DNA of 33,824 nt. It comes from an uncultured Alphaproteobacteria bacterium. GTDB taxonomy: Bacteria; Pseudomonadota; Alphaproteobacteria; Paracaedibacterales; CAIULA01. Every line of letters begins with the position of its first letter. Positions within the stretch are counted from its first letter, which is position 1. The DNA lies in assembly GCA_903899945.1 (NCBI GenBank), contig CAIULA010000040.1, positions 1 to 33,824 on the forward strand. Reading direction: 5' to 3'. The translations under genes and the position numbers were made by a program. Below are positions 1 through 7,937 of the stretch, in pieces. Below the pieces are notes generated by a model that saw only the letters and a program-made list of their open reading frames with translations, was not told the DNA's origin and did no database searches.

Positions 1-35
1 TCTGCTAAATCGATCCCTATTGTTGTAACTTCCAT
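1..35 (-). CDS. IS110-family transposase, 5' end only
   Basis: Only the first eleven codons are in the window. They read MEVTTIGIDLA, the usual opening of IS110-group transposases, and the Asp of GIDLA is the first acidic residue of the RuvC-like DEDD site. A strong ribosome binding site, GGGAGG, lies eight bases upstream at 41-46 on the minus strand. The rest of the gene is beyond the left edge, so its integrity is unknown. The family call rests on this short stretch alone. Confidence 0.6.
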   Translation of the reverse strand, partial: MEVTTIGIDLA

Positions 36-40
36 TTGCG

Positions 41-139
41 CCTCCCTAGTGTGATTTAAGTAACTCAATTTAAATCTAGAACATTAGCTTATGCTATAGA
101 TTCGGTAACTAGGGTAGGTCCATCCCATTATTTCGGGAT
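41..139 (-). promoter_or_regulatory. structured leader of the IS110 gene, hiding its ribosome binding site
   Basis: On the minus-strand transcript the Shine-Dalgarno sequence of the IS110 gene sits in ACTAGGGAGG (50-41). It can pair with CCTACCCTAGT (118-108), giving ten pairs with one bulge. Inside this stem AATCTA (73-78) pairs with TAGATT (97-102), and TAGC pairs with GCTA around a TTAT loop. A further hairpin, ATCCC/GGGAT, spans 122-139. IS110-group elements carry their bridge RNA in the non-coding end beside the transposase gene, so this could be part of such an RNA, a translational block, or both. Pairing was done by eye. Confidence 0.45.
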
Positions 140-227
140 TAGATGATTAAATTTGATTTTAGGTTTATGAGATTTAGGTGTTAAAGAACGTGTAACTAGA
201 TGCCATTTCGTGCATATTGGGGTTCCA

Positions 228-252
228 GGTCAATTTTGAACGCTGGTTGACA
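228..252. repeat. IS21-like terminal sequence remnant
   Basis: The stretch starts GGTCAATTTTGAACGC and ends GGTTGACA. This resembles the ends of IS21-family elements, which carry GGTCAATTTT-type internal repeats and finish in TGACA. No IS21 gene lies beside it, so it would be a remnant. The call rests on remembered family ends. Confidence 0.3.
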
Positions 253-363
253 AAGAACTTAAAAAATTTCTCTGAAAATTATGTTTTGACTTCAAACCTT
301 ATAAATCAAGGCCTCCCAGCCGTCATTGCAACTTTTTTATTGTTCCGATAAGTAAAGACCAAG

Positions 364-463
364 TTTATGTACATGATTTCAGTAACATGTGCAAAAAAAT
401 TAATTTTATGTACATGAGTTTTTAGTCATGTGCGCAAAATTGGATTTTATGTACATGAGTTTT
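364..463. repeat. 41-bp imperfect tandem repeat, about 2.4 copies
   Basis: TTTATGTACATGA occurs at 364, 405 and 446, exactly 41 bases apart. Between them CATGTGC recurs at 386 and 427, also 41 apart. Copies one and two match at roughly two thirds of positions, and the third is partial. Each unit starts with the palindrome ATGTACAT. The repeat lies just past the 3' end of the Fic gene (minus strand) and could be a protein-binding array or the scar of a mobile element. Confidence 0.7.
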
Positions 464-484
464 AAAGATATTTTGAATAGCTGT

Positions 485-1570
485 TTACAAACGGGTCCCA
501 ATATTAGAGAGCAAACCAAACAAGGCATGATTTAAGTAGAAGTTATCTTTTTTAATCTTGTGTTTGGTAAGAACACCGATGCCCACAAGCTGATCTAAAT
601 ATTTTCCAGCCGTTCGACGTTCAATATCTAATTCCTCACATAAAAATTCAATCTTAGTATATGGGTGTCTAAATAAATTGTTTAGCAAATCTTGGCTATA
701 AATTTTAGGAAGTTCAGTTTTTATCTTGTTTTTATGGCTTTGCATCAATCCTTTAATATTACGGATTAGATGTGTTGTTTGGTTTGAGGTTTGCTCAATA
801 CCCTCAAGCATATAAAGAATGAATTCTTCCCAAGTATTTTCCGTTCTAACAGTTTGTAAAAGCCTATAATAATCGCCTTTCTTCTGATTGATATAACGGG
901 AAAGATAAAGAATTGGAGTATCCAACAAACCACATTTAACAAGATACAAAATATTGATAATACGTCCTGTGCGGCCATTACCGTCATAAAAAGGGTGAAT
1001 GCTTTCAAATTGATGATGAATTACTGCCATTTTTGTTAAAGGATCAATATCACTCAACGAATCATCATTAATGAATTGTTCAAGATTTCTCATAAGATCT
1101 AAGATCTGCTTTGGTTCTTGTGGAGGTGTATAAATAGTTTCGCCAGTTTGAGTATTTTTTAAAGCTGTTCCAGGAAGTTCTCTAAACCCAGCTTTGTTTT
1201 CTTCTAAAGTTTCTTGAATTTCTAAGATGCTGTTGTTGGTTAAAAGTCCAGTCTCTTTGACCATCATATACCCATTACGAAGTGCCAGAGCATAACTGTG
1301 AACCTCTTTAGCAGCAATACTTGCAAATTCTTTTTTTAAGGCATTGCTTGTATAGAGATCGTCCTGTGTTGTGATAATATTTTCAATTGCTGAGCTATCT
1401 TTTGCTTCTTGAAGAGATAAAGTATTTAACAAGATACTTTGATTGGGTATGCTCTCTGTAACTCCTTTTAACTCAGCCAACGCTTGGTGAGCTTTTGAAA
1501 GTTTTTTAAGAATCGCTTTGGTTTCAAAATCAATCTTGAACGGTAATAAAGGAAATGGTGAAGTAATCAT
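485..1570 (-). CDS. Fic-domain protein, Fic_N plus winged-helix tail
   Basis: 361 residues, full length for the Fic_N-Fic-wHTH architecture. The catalytic motif HPFYDGNGRTGR is complete at 192-203. His192 would be the general base, and the GNGRTGR loop binds the phosphates. An upstream SSAIEN at 59-64 fits the [ST]xxxE[GN] inhibitory helix, so this is a self-inhibited (class II) Fic enzyme. Such enzymes normally transfer AMP to hydroxyl groups of target proteins. The C-terminal 80 residues look like a winged helix. The start ATG overlaps the stop of a dead integrase (ATGA), so the gene has probably captured the transcription of that relic. No partner antitoxin gene is seen. The AMPylation role is family knowledge. 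Confidence 0.9.
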   Translation of the reverse strand: MITSPFPLLPFKIDFETKAILKKLSKAHQALAELKGVTESIPNQSILLNTLSLQEAKDSSAIENIITTQDDLYTSNALKKEFASIAAKEVHSYALALRNGYMMVKETGLLTNNSILEIQETLEENKAGFRELPGTALKNTQTGETIYTPPQEPKQILDLMRNLEQFINDDSLSDIDPLTKMAVIHHQFESIHPFYDGNGRTGRIINILYLVKCGLLDTPILYLSRYINQKKGDYYRLLQTVRTENTWEEFILYMLEGIEQTSNQTTHLIRNIKGLMQSHKNKIKTELPKIYSQDLLNNLFRHPYTKIEFLCEELDIERRTAGKYLDQLVGIGVLTKHKIKKDNFYLNHALFGLLSNIGTRL

Positions 1571-1833
1571 TTTAGGATTTTTCTCTTTATAGTTCTCTTA
1601 CCATGAGGGGCGCCTTTACCAGAAATACGAAGAACTTTTTCTTGCCAAAGGATATGTTGAGGTGTCAATGAACAAAGTTCAGAAACACGCAGTCTTGTAT
1701 CTAGAAGAGGCCATATAAGGAATTCTTCTTCTACCGTTTCACAAGCATGACAAAGCTTATCGACTTCTTCGTTTCGTAGCGGTTCACGAATAAATTGATA
1801 GGCTATTTTTTTAAGTTCGCTATCCCTGCGTTT
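1567..1833 (-). pseudogene. tyrosine recombinase (phage integrase) fragment
   Basis: About 89 codons are open in one frame but have no start codon. They include DTRLRVSELCSLTPQH, the box I region with the first catalytic Arg (usually TGLRVSEL), and then VLRISGKGAPHGKRT, the usual beta strands after it. The sequence stops before the HxxR and Tyr motifs. Upstream the frame closes at a stop (1834-1836). It is the middle of an XerC/phage-type integrase. Its stop overlaps the ATG of the Fic gene by four bases. Confidence 0.75.
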
Positions 1834-1859
1834 TTATTAAAACGGTAATTTGAGTATAA

Positions 1860-2102
1860 AAGCAAGGTTTTTTAAGACATGAAAGGAAAGACCATCTCAA
1901 ACCTAAAGATCAGGTTGCCAAAGATAAAGAATCGATCAAGCCAAAGCTTTGTGTCTTTACAAAACACCTTCAAATAACGCCTGTTACCAAAAGATGCATC
2001 GGATCTTCTTTAAAAACCATTAAAATTGAATCTCAAAAACGAGAAGCGATTACGATCGGCAATATCCTTAATCTCTGGAACTCCTTTGGTAAACCGATAT
2101 AA
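1860..2102 (+). pseudogene. open-frame remnant, unrecognised
   Basis: A frame of 80 codons without an ATG start runs here and has a protein-like composition, for example KIESQKREAITIGNILNLWN near its end. I do not recognise the family. The rest of the gap up to 2395 contains a 25-codon frame beginning MQERLREVGDLYPLLEILEI at 2124, and otherwise nothing I can name. Both may be parts of one broken gene. Confidence 0.25.
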
Positions 2103-2395
2103 TGATGGTATATTTTGTTATATGCAGGAGCGTTTAAGGGAGGTAGGAGATCTTTATCCATTATTGGAGATTTTAGAGATTAATCATGATACGGACTAGA
2201 TATACATCTAATGATAATGATTCCGCCAAAGATTAAGTGCTGGAGAATTTGTGAGGATTATAAAATCAAACACCAGTCGGGACCTAAAGAGGCCCAGAGG
2301 GACCGAACGTGCAACCAGCCGCCACTTCGAGATAATTAGTTTAATGTAGGAACTTTAAGCTTAAAGATATGTATATTATCCTGTTTAAATAATTC

Positions 2396-2947
2396 TCACA
2401 TATCGATTATCGTTATATCGGCATCTATCATTTTTCTTTCTGGAGCTTCATAACCATCCGCATCTAAAATTTTGGATAGAAGACCATAACCAACCCGCCA
2501 CCGTTCTCCATTTTGTGTAAGCACAGATACTGTTTTTTGATTGAGTTGTACAATTGTCCCATACATTTCTTGATCATCTCTTCCGGTAAAACTTATATTT
2601 TCTCCAACTTGCAGTTGATTCCGATCAAGCTTTTTGTGGGCTGACCTTATATGAATATCTGTGTTCGTATTTTGCAAATTGATAAAATAAAAAGGGATGA
2701 TCCATGGCTTTCCATCATTCTTATTGCGCACGCACACACTATTTCGACGAATTTCTTCTATAACAGCATCAATCAATTTATTTTCTCTATCACAAAAATA
2801 AGATATGTTCATGCCAATAGATAATTGCCGTTTAATGGCAAAAAGCCTCTCCGGTTGATCAAGAAGAAAGTTTATCGCTATTTTTAAGCGATAGACATCG
2901 AACAAACTCGCAGTTTCAAGTGAATACAAAATTTCTGAATAGTTCAT
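2396..2947 (-). CDS. hypothetical protein with two SH3-like repeats
   Basis: 183 residues, no signal peptide and no family that I can name. After a helical N-terminus of about 45 residues there are two similar halves. The first runs from GMNISYFCDRENKLIDAVIE to WIIPFYFINL, the second from GENISFTGRDDQEMYGTIVQ to WRVGYGLLSKI. Both share the order GxxIS-F-R-(A/G)xIxxxxxxxVxVxxxxxxxWxxxxxxL, which suggests a duplicated small beta barrel of the KOW/Tudor/SH3 type. It lies 48 bases downstream of a broken resolvase on the same strand, and may have been resolvase-linked cargo. A nucleic-acid-binding role would be a guess. Confidence 0.6.
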   Translation of the reverse strand: MNYSEILYSLETASLFDVYRLKIAINFLLDQPERLFAIKRQLSIGMNISYFCDRENKLIDAVIEEIRRNSVCVRNKNDGKPWIIPFYFINLQNTNTDIHIRSAHKKLDRNQLQVGENISFTGRDDQEMYGTIVQLNQKTVSVLTQNGERWRVGYGLLSKILDADGYEAPERKMIDADITIIDM

Positions 2948-2995
2948 GCTGTCTTATTCCCTCATTTATAGTTGTACCTTTTCCAGTCAACGTTT

Positions 2996-3605
2996 TTACT
3001 CTTTTAATAATTTTTTACCATCTTTCCGGAGCACTCCATCTGGCGCTACATGGCGATAAAGCGTTTGCCTTGTAATACCAAGTTCCTCACATAGCTCGCT
3101 TACTTTTGTTTCAGGTTTTCCCATAGCAGCCATAGCTAATCTCACTTTTGCAGGTGTCATTTTGAAAGGAGCCCCTCCAAACCGTCCTCGCGCCCGAGCA
3201 GCAGCAAGTCCTGCCATAGTGCGCTCTATGATGAGGTCTCGTTCAAATTCTGACAGAGCAGCAAATATACTGAATACCATTTTCCCTGAGGCAGTTGTTG
3301 TATCTAAAGCCGCACCTTGTCCGGACAGAATTTTAAGATTTATGCCTCGATCTGTTAAGTCCGATATAATGGCAACAAGATGTGACAAGTTTCTTCCTAA
3401 ACGATACCTTCCAAACCACCAATGTGTCGTCTTTTCTAAGAGACTTTAGAGCAGCATTAAGACCGGGTCTGTCATCATTTTTACCTGATGCTTTATCTTC
3501 ATAAATATTCGATTCATAAACACCATTTTTGATGAGTGCGTCTTTTTGCAAATCAAAAGATTGTGATCCATCAACTTTTGAGACGCGCATATAGCCAATT
3601 AACAT
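2996..3605 (-). pseudogene. Tn3-type serine resolvase, frameshifted
   Basis: The first frame starts MLIGYMRVSKVDGSQ (catalytic Ser9) and goes through DKASGKNDDRPGL to LVVWK. It then shifts near 3405, and the second frame picks up at RLGRNLSHLVAI. That frame continues through the E-helix (AALSEFERDLIIERT) to a complete C-terminal HTH (KVSELCEELGITRQTLYRHV). About two bases are missing where a WKLDRLGR motif is expected. With the shift repaired it is a normal resolvase of about 200 residues, so this is either a recent pseudogene or a sequencing error. It is the right type to have resolved a Tn3-family transposon, but no tnpA is present. Confidence 0.85.
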
Positions 3606-3658
3606 TGAAGATAACTTTTTACAAAAGGGTCAAAAAGCATTGAGTTGATTTAACAAAT

Positions 3659-3874
3659 CTACTCTGCATTTTCTGGCTTAAACTGCTGTTTAACTTTTTT
3701 TAAAATATCCTGATCTTCGAATATCCACTTTTCGCTTAAAGGAATTTCCGCATAAGGTGTTAAGGTTAATTTTCCATATTCACCAATAGTAACTCGATAA
3801 CTGCTAACACCCGCAGCAAGATCACCAAGATTAATTCTTCCTTTTCCATCAGGTCTTAATATTATTTCTGTCAT
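3659..3874 (-). CDS. small AbrB/SpoVT-like protein, possible orphan antitoxin
   Basis: 71 residues. The first 45 read as a swapped-hairpin AbrB-like fold: RPDGKGRINLGDLAAGVSSY followed by RVTIGEYGKLTLTPYAEIPL. The tail, ending ILKKVKQQFKPENAE, is the kind of extension that antitoxins use to hold a toxin. A toxin gene would be expected directly downstream, but after 53 bases the resolvase pseudogene begins. It may therefore be an antitoxin that lost its partner, or a small DNA-binding regulator. The fold call comes from pattern only. Confidence 0.5.
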   Translation of the reverse strand: MTEIILRPDGKGRINLGDLAAGVSSYRVTIGEYGKLTLTPYAEIPLSEKWIFEDQDILKKVKQQFKPENAE

Positions 3875-3989
3875 TATGTGCTTTCTTAAAAATTGAATTA
3901 GTTGTCCAATTAGAATTAGATAAAACTTAAAAGTAACAGAGACAAACTAACAAAAAGTCGTTTTACAATATTATGCGATTTTCATAAGT

Positions 3990-4131
3990 TGTCATTTTTC
4001 GAAGTGGAGTTCAGTGATTTGAGAGAAAGACTGAGCTAGTTAGGGTATAAAAAGAGCAAATTTTTTCAAAGAGTTGTTCAATTTCTCATAGACAAGTTCA
4101 TTATATGTTGTTTTAATCAAAGTGGAGTTCA
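3990..4131. repeat. left end of a Tn402/Tn552-type transposon
   Basis: The end begins TGTCATTTTTCGAAGTGGAG and finishes TTCA (3990-4013). The 12-base core AAGTGGAGTTCA repeats at 4120-4131, 118 bases further in. TGTCATTTTC-type ends with inner repeats are typical of the Tn5053/Tn402/Tn552 group. The inverted match at 25622-25645 agrees at 22 of 24 positions, and a weaker one at 23559-23582 agrees at 19 of 24. A start of TniA lies directly inside this end, as in the known family. The flanking five bases (TAAGT) are not repeated at either right end. Confidence 0.65.
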
Positions 4132-4155
4132 TTTTGTGTAATGATCGTGGGCTAA

Positions 4156-4390
4156 TTCATAGGAAATATTTCAAACGTAAATGACACCCATTGGAATGTT
4201 GGAAAACAACGAGCAGACGTTATTCGCCTACTTGCTGAACAGAGAAAATGCTCAAAGACAGCAATATTACAAGCAGCACAAACTCTTCAACTTTCAGAAA
4301 GATATATCTACCAGTTGGTGCGGAAGTGTCGTTCTTCGCAGGGCGGTTAACTCTTCCTCGGAGGGTGGCCCTCAGCAATGGGGACTGCTT
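4156..4390 (+). pseudogene. TniA/Mu-type transposase, N-terminal remnant
   Basis: The frame open from 4156 to 4350 contains HWNVGKQRADVIRLLAEQRK and AAQTLQLSERYIYQLVRKCR. This is the N-terminal HTH of TniA/TnsB-like transposases. It has no ATG. After SSQGG it hits a stop, and the next frame gives SSSEGGPQQW, matching the glycine-rich linker that normally follows, so there is also a frameshift. The DDE domain is gone and the ThiD-TenA gene begins about 100 bases on. It reads away from the left end, as tniA does in intact elements. Confidence 0.6.
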
Positions 4391-4487
4391 ATCCTACTAC
4401 TTGGTAGAAATCTCTTAAGTTTTCACCTTTCTTATTTTTTAATTTTCAGTACAAACTCATTTTAATCTGGTTTTTGAAGTCTTAAAC

Positions 4488-6092
4488 ATGAAACAAAAAA
4501 TACTTTTTATATTTTGGATAAATCTTACGGTAGTCTCTTTTTTCTTAACACCTTTTGTTAATGCAAGTGATTTTGCTGGTACTGATAGAGCAACAACAGG
4601 TGCCTTAGCGCCAAGACTGCATAAACGAGTCCTCAGTATTGCTGGCTCAGACTCAAGTGGGGGAGCTGGCATACAAGCTGATTTAAAGACATTTTCAGCT
4701 TTAGGATGCTACGGAATGACTGTGTTAACAATTATTACAGCACAAAATACACAAAGAGTAACTGCCATTCATTCTTTGCCTACTTCTTTGATAAAAGAGC
4801 AAATTAGAGCTGTTATAGATGATGTAGGAGTAGATGCTATTAAAATAGGTGCTTTAGGCAATAAAGAGATTATAATTGCTGTGGCCGAAATCTTAGAGGA
4901 AATGAGGAGTGCTGGACTTCTTAAAGATACAAGCATTGTTGTGGATCCAGTAACGCGTTCTAAAAATGGTGATAGTCTTATAAGCGAGGAACATGAAACT
5001 GTTGAAGCCCTCAGATCTAAGCTATTTCCTTTAGCCACTATTATTACTCCCAATATTCATGAAACTGCACAACTTTTAAGGATGCCTTCCATCAATAACA
5101 AAGGTGAAATGGAGGCGGCTGCTTTTAGTTTATTAGGATGTGGATCTCAATCTGCTGTTGTAAAAAGTGGGTCTTTTGAAGAGAAAGACGAGCGTAGTGA
5201 TTGCTTAGTTTTAAAAACCTCAGATACCCCTCTATGGATAAAAGGTGAAAAAGTCCGTACAGAGAATTTACATGGAACAGGTTGTACATTTTCAGCTGCA
5301 ATAGCTTCTTTTCTGGCTCATGGTTATGAACTTACAGAGGCTGTTAAAAATGCAAAAATATACGTTATAGGAGGGTTAAAAGCTGCCTTGGATTACAAAG
5401 TAGGTCGGGGCAGAGGGCCTGTTCATCATTTCTTCGATATGTGGCAGCCTAAGATTTTTTCTCAATCTGTTTGGGAAGATATTAGTCCTCTTTACACTCA
5501 GATTCTTGATCATCCATTTAACCAAGGAATCAGGGAAAGTTCGCTTAATTTAGATTTGTTTTATTTTTATATTCAACAAGATTCTCTTTTTTTAAAGGAA
5601 CGAGCAGCCGCTTTAAGAGATCTTTCTTTAAAGGTTCCAGAGAGCGAAGATCAAGAATTTCTTAGAAATCTAAGTGATAGGACTTTTGAGGCTTTACCTA
5701 CATTGTTTTTAGAATATGGAGTTCCTGAAAGCTGGAAAAGTGAGAACTCAAAAGAATCTACTCAAAAATACATAGGTTTTATGCAAAAAAATGCCGCTGG
5801 TTCATTTGAAGAAGCATTAGCTGGTCTTTTACCTTGTGCTTGGATTTATCAAGAACTTGGAGAAGTAATAAATAGAGAAGCAATACGTCCTAATCGTTAC
5901 GAAAAGTGGATAGAAACTTATAGTAGCCTGGAGCGTAGAGCAAGGATAGGAGAGCTAATTGATTTGACTAATAAAGTTGCTAGCCATTCTTCACCTGTTG
6001 TGCGTATAGCTATGAAGAGAAGTTTTAGAGAAGCAACTATATTAGAATTAGAGTTATGGAATGAAATTATTTCTATGAGCACTGAAAGTTGA
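4488..6092 (+). CDS. thiD: ThiD-TenA fusion with an N-terminal signal sequence
   Basis: 534 residues in three parts. Residues 1-26 form a hydrophobic signal peptide (core about 6-24, likely cut after VNA). Residues about 47-300 are HMP/HMP-P kinase ThiD: GSDSSGGAGIQAD at 53-65, VDPVTRSKNGDSL, and the anion-hole motif GTGC at 263-266. Residues about 310-530 are TenA: FYFYIQQDSLFL, the catalytic Cys450 in LLPCAWIYQELG, and the late Glu in FREATILELELW. Together they would salvage thiamine pyrimidine: TenA cleaves thiamine breakdown products and ThiD phosphorylates HMP. The fusion is known (yeast THI20-like and some bacteria), but a signal peptide is odd for an ATP-using enzyme. The ribosome site (GAAG) is weak. 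No other thi gene is nearby. Confidence 0.9.
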   Translation: MKQKILFIFWINLTVVSFFLTPFVNASDFAGTDRATTGALAPRLHKRVLSIAGSDSSGGAGIQADLKTFSALGCYGMTVLTIITAQNTQRVTAIHSLPTSLIKEQIRAVIDDVGVDAIKIGALGNKEIIIAVAEILEEMRSAGLLKDTSIVVDPVTRSKNGDSLISEEHETVEALRSKLFPLATIITPNIHETAQLLRMPSINNKGEMEAAAFSLLGCGSQSAVVKSGSFEEKDERSDCLVLKTSDTPLWIKGEKVRTENLHGTGCTFSAAIASFLAHGYELTEAVKNAKIYVIGGLKAALDYKVGRGRGPVHHFFDMWQPKIFSQSVWEDISPLYTQILDHPFNQGIRESSLNLDLFYFYIQQDSLFLKERAAALRDLSLKVPESEDQEFLRNLSDRTFEALPTLFLEYGVPESWKSENSKESTQKYIGFMQKNAAGSFEEALAGLLPCAWIYQELGEVINREAIRPNRYEKWIETYSSLERRARIGELIDLTNKVASHSSPVVRIAMKRSFREATILELELWNEIISMSTES

Positions 6093-6230
6093 TAAGCGAT
6101 GAAAATATGTTATTTTAAGTCAGAAAAGATTAATTGTTCATAGCGGATTGTCAGTGTTAGGAGTAGAAATATTGCATAATCTTTCTTATGGAAAGTAAAT
6201 GTGATTAACTTATTGATTTATATGAGTTTT

Positions 6231-7148
6231 TTAAGAAACTTTGGATTTAAGTTCTTCTTTCAAACGAGTAATTTCTTCAGGGTTTAAACCCGTTATTTTA
6301 ACAACAAAGTCGTTTTCACTGCCTGTTTCTAACATACGAGAAGCTAGCAAAAGTTTTTCTTTTCGTTGACCTTCTAAGATTCCTTCATTTTTTCCTTGAT
6401 CTTTCCCTTTTGAGAACCCTTCATCATATTTTTGTCCCATAGAAGCGATATAGTCTGATTCCTTTTTTATAACAGCTTCATAAGCAGAAAGTTCGTCTTC
6501 ATTCCAATAAAATCGATTCAATTCTTCATAAGCCTTTTGAATGATAAAATCTTGACCGATAATCTCTTTCAAATCCGCTTCTGTTGTCTCGTCTGCGTGT
6601 TTGAAAAAATAAGCCCACTTCTCAATTAAAGTAGATATCTCTTCTTTTGTTTTTGTAAATTTTTCTAATTCCAAAAAGGTAAAAGAAAAATCCTTTAAGT
6701 CATTCTCATGAGTCTCTTTATCTAAAATGATATGGTCGGATTTATACTGTACTTTATCAGGAAACATCACAAAATCAGCTATGGCTAAGAAAATCACTTC
6801 CTTAAGAGTTGAATAGTCTCTTCCCTGATTGATCTGCCCACTATAAGCCTTAGAGGCATAATATTGAGCTCGCTTTTCAAAACCTTTTGTCTTAGCAACC
6901 TGCATCTCGACAATATAAGAGTTCCCTTCCCCATCTTTACAAAGAATGTCCACAATACTGGTCTTTTTAGCAGCAATATCTGGATCTTGAATGGTTTTAA
7001 GAAAGGTAACTTCTTGAATTGGATTTTTTTCTTTAAAAACCAACATATCGTTTAAAAAATGAATCAAGATATCTTTGTTTTTTTCTGTACCAAAGATCTT
7101 CTTAAAGGCCACATCATTTTTAGGATCAAGAAATTTACTAATAGCCAT
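6231..7148 (-). CDS. Rpn-family PD-(D/E)XK nuclease, cytoplasmic type
   Basis: 305 residues, a normal length for Rpn/PDDEXK_2 proteins, often labelled transposases. The opening FLDPKNDVAFKKIFG is typical. The active-site candidates are Asp67 in SIVDILC and Glu81-x-Gln83 in YIVEMQV. A glycine/lysine-rich helical stretch (GFSKGKDQGKNEGILEGQ) precedes a C-terminal helix pair, KITGLNPEEITRLKEEL, the usual Rpn tail. E. coli Rpn proteins cut DNA and promote RecA-independent recombination. There is no signal peptide, unlike the related protein at 20512-21882 and nearly all neighbours. It stands alone, with no operon partner. Confidence 0.9.
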   Translation of the reverse strand: MAISKFLDPKNDVAFKKIFGTEKNKDILIHFLNDMLVFKEKNPIQEVTFLKTIQDPDIAAKKTSIVDILCKDGEGNSYIVEMQVAKTKGFEKRAQYYASKAYSGQINQGRDYSTLKEVIFLAIADFVMFPDKVQYKSDHIILDKETHENDLKDFSFTFLELEKFTKTKEEISTLIEKWAYFFKHADETTEADLKEIIGQDFIIQKAYEELNRFYWNEDELSAYEAVIKKESDYIASMGQKYDEGFSKGKDQGKNEGILEGQRKEKLLLASRMLETGSENDFVVKITGLNPEEITRLKEELKSKVS

Positions 7149-7266
7149 AAAAGTTATCTACATATGAGAGTTTAAAAATCATTACAGGGTTTATCAATAT
7201 ATTTACATTAGTTCCATTTTTATTTGTTATAAACAAAAATTGTACATCATCTTTATTTTTAATCTG

Positions 7267-7818
7267 CTATTCGATAATTTGCAGACTTCCTGCAAAAGTT
7301 TTTGGGGCTATGGTTTTCATGAGGGAATCTAAATAGCTTTCAGTCAGACTAACGTTGTATCCAACGTGAATAATCGTTCCTCTCACGTCTCCATACACAA
7401 AAGGTCCTTCTGACTCGACTTGTCCCCCTTGCTCTATTTTTGACAAAAAGCGTTCTAATCCGTTATTGGTAATGCCTTCACAGTTTATGTCCAAAAGCTT
7501 CAAACAAAGCCCACCTTCCTCTTTTGATCGAACCTCTCTGCGCAATAATCCCAGAAAAATGAAATCCAAATCTTCATCGTTAAGATCAGCTAAAGAAAAA
7601 TCTAAAATAACCGCTTTTGGGTCAGAACAAATCTCTACGATATCAAACCTAAATTTTTCCAAGGCACTATATTCATGTTTTGATTTTTTCATAACGTAAC
7701 TCTTACTTTCAAAGCACGGATTATCGTCCACAGATGCATGAATATTTGCTGATGTAAAGATAAAGAGCGACAACAACAAGGCTACCCATCTTTTTGACTT
7801 ATAAGTATTTTTTTTCAT
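7267..7818 (-). CDS. small exported protein, LRR-like
   Basis: 183 residues with a clear Sec signal peptide: basic MKKNTYKSKR, a core at about 12-26, and a cut near IHA. A good ribosome site (AAGGAG) stands eight bases before the ATG. The mature part carries an LRR-like stretch, LKLLDINCEGITNNGLERFL, and a similar ILDFSLADLNDEDLDFIFLG, spaced like ribonuclease-inhibitor-type repeats. I know no closer family. It is the first of three consecutive minus-strand exported proteins with separate promoters (119- and 239-base gaps). Its function is unknown. Confidence 0.7.
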   Translation of the reverse strand: MKKNTYKSKRWVALLLSLFIFTSANIHASVDDNPCFESKSYVMKKSKHEYSALEKFRFDIVEICSDPKAVILDFSLADLNDEDLDFIFLGLLRREVRSKEEGGLCLKLLDINCEGITNNGLERFLSKIEQGGQVESEGPFVYGDVRGTIIHVGYNVSLTESYLDSLMKTIAPKTFAGSLQIIE

Positions 7819-7937
7819 TTTTTAAACTCCTTATTAATAAAAAACACTCTAATTGACATAAACACCTTTGCAACAAGTATAAATTCGGATCTTCTACCAT
7901 TTTTAACAATTGTATCATAATGCAAGGTAAAGTTTAC

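Noticed and set aside
364-463. CRISPR-like repeats
   Set aside because: Copies are adjacent with no unique spacers, only 2.4 copies, and diverged. No cas genes are present.
4181-4465. A 94-codon plus-strand frame starting MTPIGMLENNEQ
   Set aside because: It is the out-of-frame reading of the TniA remnant. The meaningful reading is one frame over (HWNVGKQRADVI).
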